Below, piece after piece: positions 29,127 through 38,662 of a stretch of 64,000 nucleotides of DNA. Numbering within the stretch: the stretch's first letter is position 1; each line of letters begins with the position of its first letter. Position numbers and translations under genes: made by a program. Source of the DNA: Sodalis sp. dw_96. Lineage in GTDB: Bacteria; Pseudomonadota; Gammaproteobacteria; Enterobacterales; Enterobacteriaceae. The notes below the pieces were generated by a model. That model searched no databases and was not told the origin of the DNA. It saw nothing but the letters and a program-made list of their open reading frames with translations. Where the stretch lies: NCBI RefSeq assembly GCF_018449575.1, contig NZ_JAAVUT010000025.1, forward strand, positions 1 to 64,000, read 5' to 3'.

Positions 29127-30854
29127 TTGGATAGCAGCACCATTATCAATTTATTCATTATCGGTTCGCTGTTGGTGGGCGGCAGTATTTTGCTGAGTTC
29201 GTTCTCCTCGCGTCTGGGTATCCCCATACTGGTTATCTTTCTCGCCATCGGCATGTTGGCGGGGGTGGACGGCATCGGCGGCATCGGTTTTGATAACTAC
29301 CCGGAGGCCTATTTAATCAGTAACCTGGCGCTGGCGGTGATTTTATTGGACGGTGGTATGCGCACCCGCGCCACATCGTTTCGCGTGGCCCTGTGGCCAG
29401 CCCTGTCGCTGGCCACGGTGGGGGTAATCATCACCGCCGGCCTGACCGGCATGGTCGCCGCCTGGCTGTTCAAACTGAACCTTATCGAAGGGTTATTGAT
29501 AGGCGCCATTGTCGGCTCAACGGATGCGGCGGCGGTGTTCTCGCTATTAGGAAACAAGGGCCTGAACGAACGCGTCAACTCCACGCTTGAAATCGAGTCC
29601 GGCAGTAATGACCCGATGGCGGTCTTTCTTACCATTACCCTGATTGCGATGATTCAGCAGGGACAATCGCATCTGAGCTGGATGTTCCTGGGGCATCTTG
29701 TCCAGCAATTCGGCCTGGGGGTGCTGTTCGGCTTCGGCGGCGGCTGGCTGCTGCTGCAAACCATCAACCGCATATCCCTGGCGGGCGGGCTTTATCCCTT
29801 GCTGGCGGTAAGCGGCGGCATCATGATCTTTGCCCTCACCACCGCCCTGGAGGGCAGCGGCATCCTGGCGGTGTACCTTTGCGGGTTTTTGCTCGGAAAT
29901 CGGCCGATACGCAGCCGCCACGCCATATTGCAAACCTTTGACGGCATGGCCTGGCTCAGCCAGATCTGTATGTTCCTGGTGCTGGGTCTGCTGGTGACGC
30001 CCAGCGATTTGTGGGTTATCGCCATCCCGGCGTTGTTATTGTCGCTCTGGTTGATGCTGGTGGCCCGGCCGTTATCCATCCTGGTGGGCCTGCTGCCTTT
30101 TCGCAATTTCACCACCCGTGAACGGTTTTTTCTGTCCTGGGTCGGCTTGCGTGGCGCGGTACCCATTATCCTGGCGGTGTTCCCCATGATGGCCGGGTTG
30201 GAAAATGCCAAGCTTTTTTTTAATGTCGCGTTTTTTATCGTATTGATTTCGCTGCTGCTGCAAGGTACTTCCCTGGGTTATGCCGCGAAGCTGGCCCGGG
30301 TAGTCGTCCCTCCCACCGCCTCCCCCATCAATCGCGTCGGGATGGATATCCACCCTGAAAATCCCTGGGAACAGTTTATTTATCAGCTGGGCAGTGAAAA
30401 CTGGTGCGTCGGCGCGGCATTGCGGGATATGAAAATGCCGAAAAATACCCGTATCGCAGCGCTTTTTCGCGATAACGTGCTGCTGCATCCCACCGGCAAT
30501 ACTCGTCTGAAAGAAGGGGACGTCCTGTGCGTCATCGGCCGCGAACGGGATTTACCCGCGCTGGGCCGGCTGTTCAGCCAGTCACCGCCGGTGGCATTGG
30601 ATCAACGGTTTTTTGGCGATTTCATCCTGGAGGCGAGTGCCAGGCTCACCGATGTGGCAGCCATCTACGGTCTGGACTTTGATGAAAAATATGGACAGGA
30701 TCTCACCCTCGGCGAGTTTGTCATGAGCCTGCTCGGCGGCGGCGAACCGGTGGTGGGGGATAATGCCGTCTCTGAAGGGCTGGTGTGGACCATCGCTGAG
30801 AAAGAGGATCAACGGGTCAATAAAATCGGCATCAGGATAGCCGAGGAACAATAA
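29127..30854 (+). CDS. cvrA: K+(Na+)/H+ antiporter NhaP2 (CvrA)
   Basis: Inner-membrane CPA1-type antiporter exchanging potassium for protons. About 12 membrane helices (residues ~5-400) include [14 protein letters not shown] and [13 protein letters not shown], ion-site blocks of the family, followed by a cytoplasmic TrkA-C domain ([16 protein letters not shown]). It begins at a TTG codon preceded by AAGGAGAG, giving [10 protein letters not shown] as in E. coli (578 residues; 575 here). Confidence 0.95.
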   Translation: MDSSTIINLFIIGSLLVGGSILLSSFSSRLGIPILVIFLAIGMLAGVDGIGGIGFDNYPEAYLISNLALAVILLDGGMRTRATSFRVALWPALSLATVGVIITAGLTGMVAAWLFKLNLIEGLLIGAIVGSTDAAAVFSLLGNKGLNERVNSTLEIESGSNDPMAVFLTITLIAMIQQGQSHLSWMFLGHLVQQFGLGVLFGFGGGWLLLQTINRISLAGGLYPLLAVSGGIMIFALTTALEGSGILAVYLCGFLLGNRPIRSRHAILQTFDGMAWLSQICMFLVLGLLVTPSDLWVIAIPALLLSLWLMLVARPLSILVGLLPFRNFTTRERFFLSWVGLRGAVPIILAVFPMMAGLENAKLFFNVAFFIVLISLLLQGTSLGYAAKLARVVVPPTASPINRVGMDIHPENPWEQFIYQLGSENWCVGAALRDMKMPKNTRIAALFRDNVLLHPTGNTRLKEGDVLCVIGRERDLPALGRLFSQSPPVALDQRFFGDFILEASARLTDVAAIYGLDFDEKYGQDLTLGEFVMSLLGGGEPVVGDNAVSEGLVWTIAEKEDQRVNKIGIRIAEEQ

Positions 30855-30856
30855 CC

Positions 30857-31291
30857 TCAGGAAAGGGATTCCGTGGCGGCGTAAACCTCAGCCAGTACGC
30901 GCATCGCCACCTGCAAATCCGACTCCGCCACTTTTTCCAGTATCTCCTCACCCAGCGCGTCCGCTTCGCTGCGGACCTTTTCATACAACGCTTTGCCGTC
31001 CGCCGTCACCACCAATAACTTTTTTCGCCGATCGGCGAGCGTGGGCACGCGCTGCACCAGGCCGATTTTAACCAGTCTGTCCACCATGGTAACGATAGTC
31101 GCCCCTTCCACTCCAAGGAACTGCGCCAGTTCGCTTTGGGATAACGGAGTCTGCGCGCCGGCAATGGCGGCCACCGCCACCCAGCTCGCCTGGCTTAATC
31201 CGAGGTATTTCAAGCGTCGGTCAATGGCCATTCGCAACGCGCGAGAGGTAAGATGTAATAACTTCGAGAAATTTTTATATTCAGTATTCAT
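30857..31291 (-). CDS. MarR/SlyA-family transcriptional regulator
   Basis: A 144-residue winged-helix repressor of unknown target. SQSELAQFLGVEGATIVTMVDRL is the helix-turn-helix, and LADRRKKLLVVTADGKALYE the wing, both typical of MarR proteins. It resembles SlyA in length and layout but differs in sequence, so slyA is not claimed. It converges on cvrA (stop codons two bases apart) and follows dadA on the same strand, in the place where E. coli has dadX. Confidence 0.88.
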   Translation of the reverse strand: MNTEYKNFSKLLHLTSRALRMAIDRRLKYLGLSQASWVAVAAIAGAQTPLSQSELAQFLGVEGATIVTMVDRLVKIGLVQRVPTLADRRKKLLVVTADGKALYEKVRSEADALGEEILEKVAESDLQVAMRVLAEVYAATESLS

Positions 31292-31403
31292 CAGCAGACA
31301 TTAAATTTAGTAATAATATGACAAAAATTATCACACTTTAGCCAGGTTGACCATTGACTATATGGTACGATCCGGTACTGGGGAAGCCAGGACGGGCAAC
31401 GGC

Positions 31404-32690
31404 TCAGGCCATGGTGGGTTCGACGCCGGGCCGGAAACCTTCAGTATAACGGGCTACGGAAAGATCGTCATAGGGGATGTCGGGCGCCTTGTCGCTGATA
31501 ATATCAGCCAATAAACGTCCCGAACCACAGGCCATGGTCCAGCCGAGAGTACCATGACCGGTATTCAGGTAAAGATTACTGAACGGGGTTTTGCCGACAA
31601 TCGGCGTTCCGTCGGGGGTCATCGGCCGCAACCCGGTCCAGAAGGTCGCCTGGTGTACATGTCCGCCGCCGGGGAACAGATCCCGCACCACCATTTCCAG
31701 TGTATCTCGGCGCGCTTTGGCCAGTTCGGTGTTAAATCCGACGATCTCCGCCATGCCGCCGACCCTTATGCGTTCATCGAAACGGGTAATGGCAATTTTA
31801 TAGCTTTCGTCCAATACCGTGGAAACCGGGGCGGCGCGTTCATCCGCCAATGGAATGGTCAAAGAATAGCCCTTCAGGGGATACACGGGGATGGACAAGA
31901 TATCACGCAGCATGGCGGTGGAATAAGAGCCCAGCGCCATCACATAGGCATCTCCCTGCAAAACATCGCCGCCGCACCTCACCCCGGTTATGCGGTCGCC
32001 GGAACGAAGCAGGCCGGTAATATCGCTGCCATAGCGGAATGTCACCCCCAAATTTGCCGCCATTTTTGCCAGTTGCTGCGTGAATAACTGGCAATCGCCG
32101 GTTTCATCGTTGGGCAATCGCAAGCCGCCGGTAAGTTTGTGCGCCACACCAGCCAAGGCGGGTTCAACGCCGGCCAGTTGCCGGGATTCCAATAATTCAA
32201 ACGGCACCCCTTCATCCCGCAATACCGCGATATCCTTGGCGGCGCTGGCGAATTGCTGTTCGGTACGGAAAATTTGCAGCGTTCCGCCCTGGCGGCCTTC
32301 GTATTGAATGCCGGTATCAGTGCGCAGGGCTTTCAGGCAATCGCGGCTGTACTCGGCCAAACGCACCATCCGGCTTTTATTAATATAATAATGCCGGCTA
32401 TCGCAGTTGCGCAGCATCTGCCACATCCAATGAAACTGGTGATCGGTGCCGTTAAGGCGGATGGCCAAGGGCGAATGGCGTTGGAACATCCATTTTATCG
32501 CTTTCAACGGCACACCGGGCGCCGCCCAAGGCGCCGCATAACCGGGGGAAATCTGGCCGGCGTTGCCGGCGCTGGTTTCCAGCGCCGGACCAGGCTGCCG
32601 TTCAAGTACCATGACTTCATGTCCCGCCCGGGCAAGATACCAGGCGCTGGTGACGCCGATGACGCCGCTTCCTAAAATGATAACCCGCAT
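31404..32690 (-). CDS. dadA: D-amino acid dehydrogenase small subunit
   Basis: Membrane-associated FAD enzyme that oxidises D-alanine to pyruvate. GSGVIG (7-12) is the dinucleotide-binding loop; [22 protein letters not shown] and [16 protein letters not shown] are the family's FAD-site blocks. Length 428 (432 in E. coli). The catabolic alanine racemase gene dadX that normally follows is absent; a MarR-type gene is there instead. Confidence 0.95.
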   Translation of the reverse strand: MRVIILGSGVIGVTSAWYLARAGHEVMVLERQPGPALETSAGNAGQISPGYAAPWAAPGVPLKAIKWMFQRHSPLAIRLNGTDHQFHWMWQMLRNCDSRHYYINKSRMVRLAEYSRDCLKALRTDTGIQYEGRQGGTLQIFRTEQQFASAAKDIAVLRDEGVPFELLESRQLAGVEPALAGVAHKLTGGLRLPNDETGDCQLFTQQLAKMAANLGVTFRYGSDITGLLRSGDRITGVRCGGDVLQGDAYVMALGSYSTAMLRDILSIPVYPLKGYSLTIPLADERAAPVSTVLDESYKIAITRFDERIRVGGMAEIVGFNTELAKARRDTLEMVVRDLFPGGGHVHQATFWTGLRPMTPDGTPIVGKTPFSNLYLNTGHGTLGWTMACGSGRLLADIISDKAPDIPYDDLSVARYTEGFRPGVEPTMA

Positions 32691-33019
32691 TGTTAATCAT
32701 TCCTTTCCAAAAAATTTAACAGCAATATACTCAATCAGAAGACAAATCCCCTACGAACCGCGCCCCACCGGCAAGCCAAAAACATGCGCTTGCTCACAAT
32801 TCATTTAATACTCAGCGACAACATCATTTCAACAGTTAAATGACGATATTTAGATACCTTCGATTCAGCGCTGAAATTTTTACAAAAAAAAGACCGTTCC
32901 ATGGAGCGTCATTTCCGGGTCAAACACCCCGTAATTTTCATCTTGCACTTTTCATCTTGCACTAGGATTAATAATAAGCCAGCATGATGATGTACTGTCT
33001 GTAACGATGAGGTGCGCTG
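32691..33019. other. Divergent intergenic region dadA-ycgB with a 14-bp tandem repeat
   Basis: 329 noncoding bases. TTTTCATCTTGCAC occurs twice back to back at 32935-32948 and 32949-32962, about 60-85 bases before ycgB. Nothing else was recognised. Confidence 0.6.
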
Positions 33020-34555
33020 ATGACGATTTCCATTGATGAACGTTTAAAGGATTCCACTTGTCTTAGCGATGGGCCCGACTGGACATTTGAGCTATTACAA
33101 GATTACCTGGACGAGATTGACCGGGTGGCTAAACTCTATCGGCTGGAGACCTATCCCCATCAGATAGAAGTGATCACTTCCGAACAAATGATGGATGCTT
33201 ACTCCAGTGTCGGTATGCCGATAAATTATACCCATTGGTCATTCGGCAAGAAATTTATCGAAACTGAACAACGTTACAAACAGGGTCAGCAAGGATTGGC
33301 ATACGAAATTGTCATCAATTCCAACCCCTGCATTGCTTATTTGATGGAAGAAAATACCATGACCATGCAGGCGCTGGTGATTGCCCATGCCTGTTACGGC
33401 CATAACTCTTTCTTTAAAAACAATTATCTGTTCCGCAGTTGGACCGATGCCAGCTCCATTGTGGATTACCTGATTTTCGCCCGTAATTACATCACCAAAT
33501 GTGAAGAACGTTATGGCGTCGAGCAGGTGGAACAGTTGCTGGATTCCTGCCATGCCTTAATGAACCATGGGGTGGATCGCTACAAGCGTCCGCAAAAAAT
33601 CTCCTTAGAGGAAGAAAAATCCCGGCAGGAAAGCCGCGAGGCCTATTTGCAAAGCCAGGTCAACGATCTTTGGCGCACCCTGCCCCGAAGGGATAAAGAA
33701 GAATCTCCCGCAGAGGCCAGCCGCTATCCCCATGAACCGCAGGAAAACCTGCTGTATTTTATGGAGAAAAACGCGCCCTTGCTGGAACCCTGGCAGCGGG
33801 AAATTTTGCGTATCGTTCGTAAAGTCAGCCAGTATTTTTATCCGCAAAAACAAACCCAGGTGATGAATGAGGGCTGGGCCACTTTTTGGCATTATACTAT
33901 TCTTAATCATCTCTACGATGAGAAAAAAGTCACCGATCGGTTCATGCTGGAATTTCTTCACAGCCATACCAACGTGGTGTATCAACCGCCTTACAACAGC
34001 CCCTATTACAGCGGCATCAACCCCTATGCCCTGGGGTTCGCCATGTTTCAGGACATCAAGCGCATCTGTGAGTCGCCCACCGAAGAAGACAGGCACTGGT
34101 TCCCGGATATCGCCGGCAGCGACTGGCTGGAAACCCTGCATTTCGCCATGCATAATTTCAAGGACGAAAGCTTCATCAGCCAATTCCTCTCGCCAAAAAT
34201 CATGCGTGATTTTCGTCTGTTTACCGTTTTGGACGATGATCATAATAATTATCTGGAAATCGCCGCCATCCATAATGAGGACGGCTACCGGGCAATACGG
34301 CAGGAGCTCTCTTCCCAGTACAATTTAAGCAACCTGGAACCAGATATACAGATCTGGAATGTGGATTTGCGTGGCGACCGCTCGCTGACTTTGCGTTATA
34401 CGCCGCAAAATCGCGCGCCTTTGGCGAAAAACCGTCGTGAAGTCATGAAGCATATTCATCGGCTTTGGAGTTTTGATGTCTATATGGAGCAGCTTAATGA
34501 AGACGGTAATGTGGAATTGATTGAACGCTGTCCCGCACGCAATATACCTTTGTGA
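33020..34555 (+). CDS. ycgB: SpoVR family protein YcgB
   Basis: Stationary-phase protein of unknown mechanism, the third member of the PrkA-DUF444-SpoVR group with YeaG and YeaH. LYRLETYPHQIEVITSEQMMDAY, AHACYGHNSFFKNN and MNEGWATFWHYTI (a metal-binding-like His/Glu set) are near identical to E. coli YcgB. Length 511 (510 in E. coli). ATG 33020 is preceded by GAGGTG. As in E. coli, it lies between dadA and fadR. Confidence 0.95.
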   Translation: MTISIDERLKDSTCLSDGPDWTFELLQDYLDEIDRVAKLYRLETYPHQIEVITSEQMMDAYSSVGMPINYTHWSFGKKFIETEQRYKQGQQGLAYEIVINSNPCIAYLMEENTMTMQALVIAHACYGHNSFFKNNYLFRSWTDASSIVDYLIFARNYITKCEERYGVEQVEQLLDSCHALMNHGVDRYKRPQKISLEEEKSRQESREAYLQSQVNDLWRTLPRRDKEESPAEASRYPHEPQENLLYFMEKNAPLLEPWQREILRIVRKVSQYFYPQKQTQVMNEGWATFWHYTILNHLYDEKKVTDRFMLEFLHSHTNVVYQPPYNSPYYSGINPYALGFAMFQDIKRICESPTEEDRHWFPDIAGSDWLETLHFAMHNFKDESFISQFLSPKIMRDFRLFTVLDDDHNNYLEIAAIHNEDGYRAIRQELSSQYNLSNLEPDIQIWNVDLRGDRSLTLRYTPQNRAPLAKNRREVMKHIHRLWSFDVYMEQLNEDGNVELIERCPARNIPL

Positions 34556-34749
34556 TATCAGGTAGTCGCTCGAAACGGTGAAGGTCGTCGCATTAGCCTG
34601 GCCTTCACTCCCTTCTGATCGGCGCATCATGCAGCCCCTTTATGGGGAAAACAATACCGCGTCGGGATGATCCCGTTTCAGGTAAATCGATGGCGCTTCA
34701 GCATCAAGTCGCTGTTGATAAAATCACCGTGCTTCGGAGTGGTGCCGGT

Positions 34750-35469
34750 TCAGCGCCTGGCTTCGGCGATATCATGGGGTATGGAGGACTGCATGCTGTT
34801 CCAGATGGCCCCGCTTTCGTTGCCGTAATGACGCACCAGATCGATGACCTGATCATATAATCCTTCCCGGCACAAAGAGGAAAGATGGGTGTAAAAATTA
34901 CGCGCCAGTTCGCGGGCCTGCGGATTGGAAAAATAATACCGCCCCACTCGCAGGTATAGCCCCTTCAGTCCGTTGAAAATCAGGCCGTAAATAGGATTGC
35001 CGGAGGCAAAAGCCAATTCATGAAAAATACGGTAATCCATTTCGGTGAAAGCATCCGCCTGATCTTCCAGATTTGCCGCCTGCGCCAGGACATTTTGCGC
35101 TTTGTCGGGGTAAAACCGTATCGCCATGCGAATGAATATCGAGGCAATATTGGTACGGACCGACAATAAGTTATCAATGAGCTGCGGAACACTATCATGA
35201 TCAAGACGGGCCAGCGTCTCGAGAATATTCAGGCCCGAGGTTTCCCAGACATTGTTCACCCGGGTCGGCTTACCATGCTGAATGGTCAGCCAACCGTCCC
35301 GGGCCAGTCGTTGCAGCACTTCCCGCAAGGTGGTGCGCGTAACGCCTATCACATCTGAAAGTTCACGTTCCGCCGGCAGGATGGATCCCGGAGGGAAACG
35401 ATTATTCCATATGCTTTCAATAAGATACTCTTCCGCGAAACCGGCGGGACTTTGCGCCTTGATAACCAT
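34750..35469 (-). CDS. fadR: Fatty acid metabolism regulator FadR
   Basis: GntR-family repressor of fad genes and activator of fabA/fabB; long-chain acyl-CoA releases it from DNA. The 239 residues equal E. coli FadR. The winged helix (1-74) keeps the operator-contacting R35, R45, R49 and H65 ([28 protein letters not shown]); the FCD domain binds acyl-CoA. Its expected target fadD is in this window at 48.9-50.6 kb. In E. coli nhaB lies beside fadR; here it is absent. Confidence 0.96.
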   Translation of the reverse strand: MVIKAQSPAGFAEEYLIESIWNNRFPPGSILPAERELSDVIGVTRTTLREVLQRLARDGWLTIQHGKPTRVNNVWETSGLNILETLARLDHDSVPQLIDNLLSVRTNIASIFIRMAIRFYPDKAQNVLAQAANLEDQADAFTEMDYRIFHELAFASGNPIYGLIFNGLKGLYLRVGRYYFSNPQARELARNFYTHLSSLCREGLYDQVIDLVRHYGNESGAIWNSMQSSIPHDIAEARR

Positions 35470-35841
35470 AATAGTATGTTCCGTAGCAGCATGCGTAGGT
35501 AAGCTAAAACGGGCTAATGATAGCAGATAGCGCCAAGCTGATATAGGGAGATAAAGGGACTAACGATAAAACCTCGGGGGTCATGGTAATAATGGGACAT
35601 ATTTGTCACCTCATCATTAATTTTGATAATGTTTTCATCAAACATAATACCCGCATCATTCTAAGATACGTTAAAAGTCGCCGCAAAAATATGACTTAAG
35701 GTGAATTCTTCATGACACGAGTTTCAATGAAAACGAAACAACCATAGGAACGAAACGCACTTTACATAAAAAAGAGGCTGGCATCTGTCTTTAATTGATT
35801 TAAACTGCGTGTTTACAAGCAACTGGCCTGGATAATAATAT
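35470..35841. other. Divergent intergenic region fadR-dsbB
   Basis: 372 A+T-rich noncoding bases where E. coli carries nhaB. No remnant of the antiporter gene was recognised. Promoters for both genes must lie here but could not be assigned confidently. Confidence 0.4.
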
Positions 35842-36372
35842 ATGTTGCAATTTCTTAACCGCTGCTCGCGGGGTCGTGGCGCCTGGATATTGATGGTGCT
35901 TACCGCCTTGGCGTTGGAGCTGGTGGCGCTATATTTTCAGCATGTGATGTTATTAAAACCCTGTGTGTTATGCATTTATCAAAGAGTTGCGCTTTATGGC
36001 ATCATGGGTGCCGGGATCATCGGCGCCATCGCGCCGACGACGCCGCTACGCTACGGCGCACTGATTATTTGGCTGTACAGTGCCTGGGAAGGCCTGAAAC
36101 TGGCTATGAAGCATACCGATATCCAGTTGAATCCCTCGCCGTTTGTTACCTGTGATTTTTTCGTCAGTTTCCCCTCCTGGCTGCCGCTGGACAAATGGCT
36201 GCCGTCGATTTTCAGCGCCACAGGCGATTGCGCGGTCCGCCAGTGGCATTTTATGTCACTGGAAATGCCCCAATGGATGATCGTGATATTCAGCGCCTAT
36301 CTGCTGGTGGGCATTTTGGTGCTGATCGCCCAATTTTTTCGCCCGAAAAAACGCGACCTGTTTAACCGATAA
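35842..36372 (+). CDS. dsbB: Disulfide bond formation protein B
   Basis: Four-helix inner-membrane enzyme that reoxidises DsbA and passes electrons to quinone. The CVLC pair (C41, C44) is in the first periplasmic loop and C104 and C130 in the second, exactly the E. coli positions. Length 176, same as E. coli. A bidirectional-looking terminator follows. Confidence 0.96.
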   Translation: MLQFLNRCSRGRGAWILMVLTALALELVALYFQHVMLLKPCVLCIYQRVALYGIMGAGIIGAIAPTTPLRYGALIIWLYSAWEGLKLAMKHTDIQLNPSPFVTCDFFVSFPSWLPLDKWLPSIFSATGDCAVRQWHFMSLEMPQWMIVIFSAYLLVGILVLIAQFFRPKKRDLFNR

Positions 36373-36404
36373 GAAAAAAGGACCCGCAGGGGTCCCTTTT
36401 CTTA
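36371..36404 (+). terminator. Terminator after dsbB
   Basis: AAGAAAAAAGGACCC pairs with GGGTCCCTTTTCTT around a short GCAG loop. The A-tract before and T-tract after the G+C stem make it usable in both directions. It overlaps the last base pair of the dsbB stop. Confidence 0.85.
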
Positions 36405-36553
36405 CCCGCCCTTTATCACGATGGGCGGGATGTATAATAAATGAACAAAAGTGAAATTGTTCGTTAACCCCTAATTTCACTTGAGCCCTGTCCCCCCCAC
36501 CCGTTACTTTCCGTTTAACTTCGCTTAACATCACCGCCGACGGGGAGTCTCCC

Positions 36554-37645
36554 ATGCCTGCCTCCGCAAAAAAAATCCAATGGATTAATTCCCTGAAAGG
36601 CATCTGCATTTTACTGGTGGTGCTGAACCATATCATCACCACCAGCTATATCCCCTCGCTGACGGTCATTCACCAGCACCTATTCATTACCCATGTCTGG
36701 GTGGGGATCAATCATTATCTGGTGCCGCTGCGCATGCCGGCGTTTTTCTTTATTTCCGGCCTGCTGGCGGCGGATGGCGTGATCAACCGCTCCTGGAACG
36801 AGGTTATGACCAAAAAAGCGGTCAACCTGTTTTATCTCTACCTGTTATGGTGCCTGGTGCAGTGGCTGTGCGTAAGTTTTATCAACCGGGAGCTGGCGGT
36901 TGGCGATTGGCGGCTGATGGCGCACAACGCCGCTTACGCGAATTCAACGGGTCAATTTCTGATGTACGTGGCGGCGGCAATGTCCAGCCCCTGGTATCTG
37001 TACGCGTTGGCGCTCTATTTTGTCGTCTGCAAGCTGTGGCGGCGTCATTGGATAGTGCTGCTTGCCCTGGGGGCGCTGCTTAACTACGCCTGCGTCCTGG
37101 GCCTGGTTCCATGGTGGGGACCGGCAAGCGTGGCGCAAAACGGGATTTACTTTTTTATCGGCTGTTTTCTGGGGACGCGTATCATCGCCATGCTGGCCGA
37201 GAGACGATCCCGCCTGATACTGCTGGCCGCCTTAACGGGGATGGCACTTCTCCACGCAGTGTTCACCCTGGATCATAGCTTGTTTACCAGCGCGCTGGCG
37301 GTATGCATCGCCATATTATGCTGTCAATGGGTTAACCGCTATTGGCGATGGCACAGCGGGTCGCTGCGGGCCCTTAACTGGATAGGTAAAAACACGCTGC
37401 AAATTTATGTGCTGCATAAATTGCTGACCGAACTGATGGCCGTGCCGGCGTTGGGGGCGCTGGTGCGGTATCACGCCTTCGATAATCACCTGTTTTCGCA
37501 GCTGTGGCTGGCATTTTACCCGCTGGCGGCCACCGCCTTATGCGCGGCGGGAGCGATTGCCATCTGGTGGGCCCTTAATCGCGGCGTCGGGCGCATCTTG
37601 TTCCAGTATCCGTCGCTTATGCGCGCGGAAAAGGCGCTGGTTTGA
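36554..37645 (+). CDS. Acyltransferase family 3 membrane protein
   Basis: The 363-residue inner-membrane protein of the OafA/WecH superfamily probably O-acetylates a surface polysaccharide or similar. WINSLKGICILLVVLNHII opens with the family's conserved His, followed by PAFFFISGLL and about ten hydrophobic segments; the C-terminal LNWIGKNTLQIYVLHKL is also typical. Substrate unknown. It has its own promoter region after the dsbB terminator and marks the left side of the accessory island. Confidence 0.85.
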   Translation: MPASAKKIQWINSLKGICILLVVLNHIITTSYIPSLTVIHQHLFITHVWVGINHYLVPLRMPAFFFISGLLAADGVINRSWNEVMTKKAVNLFYLYLLWCLVQWLCVSFINRELAVGDWRLMAHNAAYANSTGQFLMYVAAAMSSPWYLYALALYFVVCKLWRRHWIVLLALGALLNYACVLGLVPWWGPASVAQNGIYFFIGCFLGTRIIAMLAERRSRLILLAALTGMALLHAVFTLDHSLFTSALAVCIAILCCQWVNRYWRWHSGSLRALNWIGKNTLQIYVLHKLLTELMAVPALGALVRYHAFDNHLFSQLWLAFYPLAATALCAAGAIAIWWALNRGVGRILFQYPSLMRAEKALV

Positions 37646-37767
37646 AAGGGACCAAAATCCGAATTTGCAGGTAGCAGGGTTACAAGGTATCGAGTTAACG
37701 CCGGGTTACAGCGGAAAAGAGCGTACATTAAATATGACCGCATTAATAATTAATGCCTTTGTCTCGT

Positions 37768-38118
37768 TCATTCACCACTCGATGACCGATTATTTTTACC
37801 GAGACTTTCCCCGCCATGAAACCGCCCGAATATCCGCGCGGACATAATTGCCATCAGCAATGCACCGAGGCCGGCGGTGCCGGCGTCCGCCGTAACGCGA
37901 ATATCAAAATAGCCTACCCGATAGAAAAGCAGGTAGCCCAGCACGATATTGAACGCGCCCCACAGCACATTGACGGTGGATGAAGATAACCCTTTACCCG
38001 AAGGCGTGGCAAACGGACTTTGGAAAGACCGGCCCATCACTCCGCTGACAAAATGTGGAATCGCATTGGAAACAAACATCCCGCCCAGGAAGTAAGAAAG
38101 GTATTGATACCACGGCAT
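37768..38118 (-). CDS. Small uncharacterised membrane protein
   Basis: The 116-residue protein has about three hydrophobic helices (~5-25, ~50-68, ~78-98), with the conserved-looking stretch FVSNAIPHFVSGVMGRSFQSPF between them. Function unknown; no named family was recognised. The frame opens at an ATG at 38133, but ATG 38118 (MPWYQYLSYF) follows GGAGAG and is preferred. It faces the acyltransferase gene and shares its upstream region with the toxin operon. Confidence 0.7.
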   Translation of the reverse strand: MPWYQYLSYFLGGMFVSNAIPHFVSGVMGRSFQSPFATPSGKGLSSSTVNVLWGAFNIVLGYLLFYRVGYFDIRVTADAGTAGLGALLMAIMSARIFGRFHGGESLGKNNRSSSGE

Positions 38119-38261
38119 CGGATGGCTCTCCATTGGTCAAAACAGTGTGTGACGCCGCTTTATGCGCGAAGCGGTCGATGAATGTGGTCCCATGACGCAT
38201 CTGCCGGTTCGCCATGCCAGAGACTGGGCAGCACAGGTATCAAGATTCCCACTAAGCAGTT

Positions 38262-38300
38262 AAACTTGCAAGATAAACTTGCAAGATAAACTTGCAAGTT
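38262..38300. repeat. Three tandem 13-bp units with palindromic core
   Basis: AAACTTGCAAGAT occurs twice, followed by AAACTTGCAAGTT, with no gap between units. Each contains the palindrome CTTGCAAG, and the last contains AACTTGCAAGTT. It could be a cluster of operator sites between the small membrane protein gene and the toxin gene. Confidence 0.85.
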
Positions 38301-38367
38301 TGGCTGCCTATGCTGGCTATCCGTTATTCTATAGTTCTCATCCATTATTAAAGTACAGTTTGATAAC

Positions 38368-38378
38368 TATCAGTGATA
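38368..38378. promoter_or_regulatory. Candidate operator palindrome upstream of the toxin gene
   Basis: TATCAGTGATA is an 11-base perfect palindrome around a central G, resembling TetR-type operators. It is about 285 bases before the toxin start. Regulatory role is only suggested by shape and place. Confidence 0.3.
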
Positions 38379-38662
38379 AACCTTCATCGCGATGCGGCAG
38401 TTCATAGAATATTAAGCCAATAAATTTTTCTTTATTAAAATCCATTTAAATATCATGCTATTTATCCATCTACTTTATATCTTTGATAATAGAGTTAATT
38501 TGTCCAGAATTCTGTTTAGGTAATTTTTAACCTCCCTGTGATTAATTACCTATTGTGTTTTATTTTTGTTGAGCATAATCCGGATAACAATCTTAATTAT
38601 TTCCTCAAGAATAAATAGCATAAACGTAGCTTTATTTTTATTAATTAATCTAGGGAAAGACG

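Larger units (their letters stand above)
38119..38662. other. A+T-rich upstream region of the toxin operon
   Basis: 544 bases, strongly A+T-rich from about 38340. It holds the 13-bp triple repeat (38262-38300) and the palindrome at 38368-38378, listed separately. No LexA box (CTG-N10-CAG) was found, although colicin genes are often SOS-controlled. No gene is supported. Confidence 0.5.

Noticed and set aside
30857-31291. Naming the MarR-family gene slyA
   Set aside because: Same family and length, but the sequence does not follow SlyA closely, and the neighbourhood is different.
33605-34273. 222-codon minus-strand frame
   Set aside because: Antisense to ycgB, with no domain visible.
38340-38662. 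LexA (SOS) box before the toxin gene
   Set aside because: Expected for colicin-type genes, but no CTG-N10-CAG arrangement was found in the upstream region.
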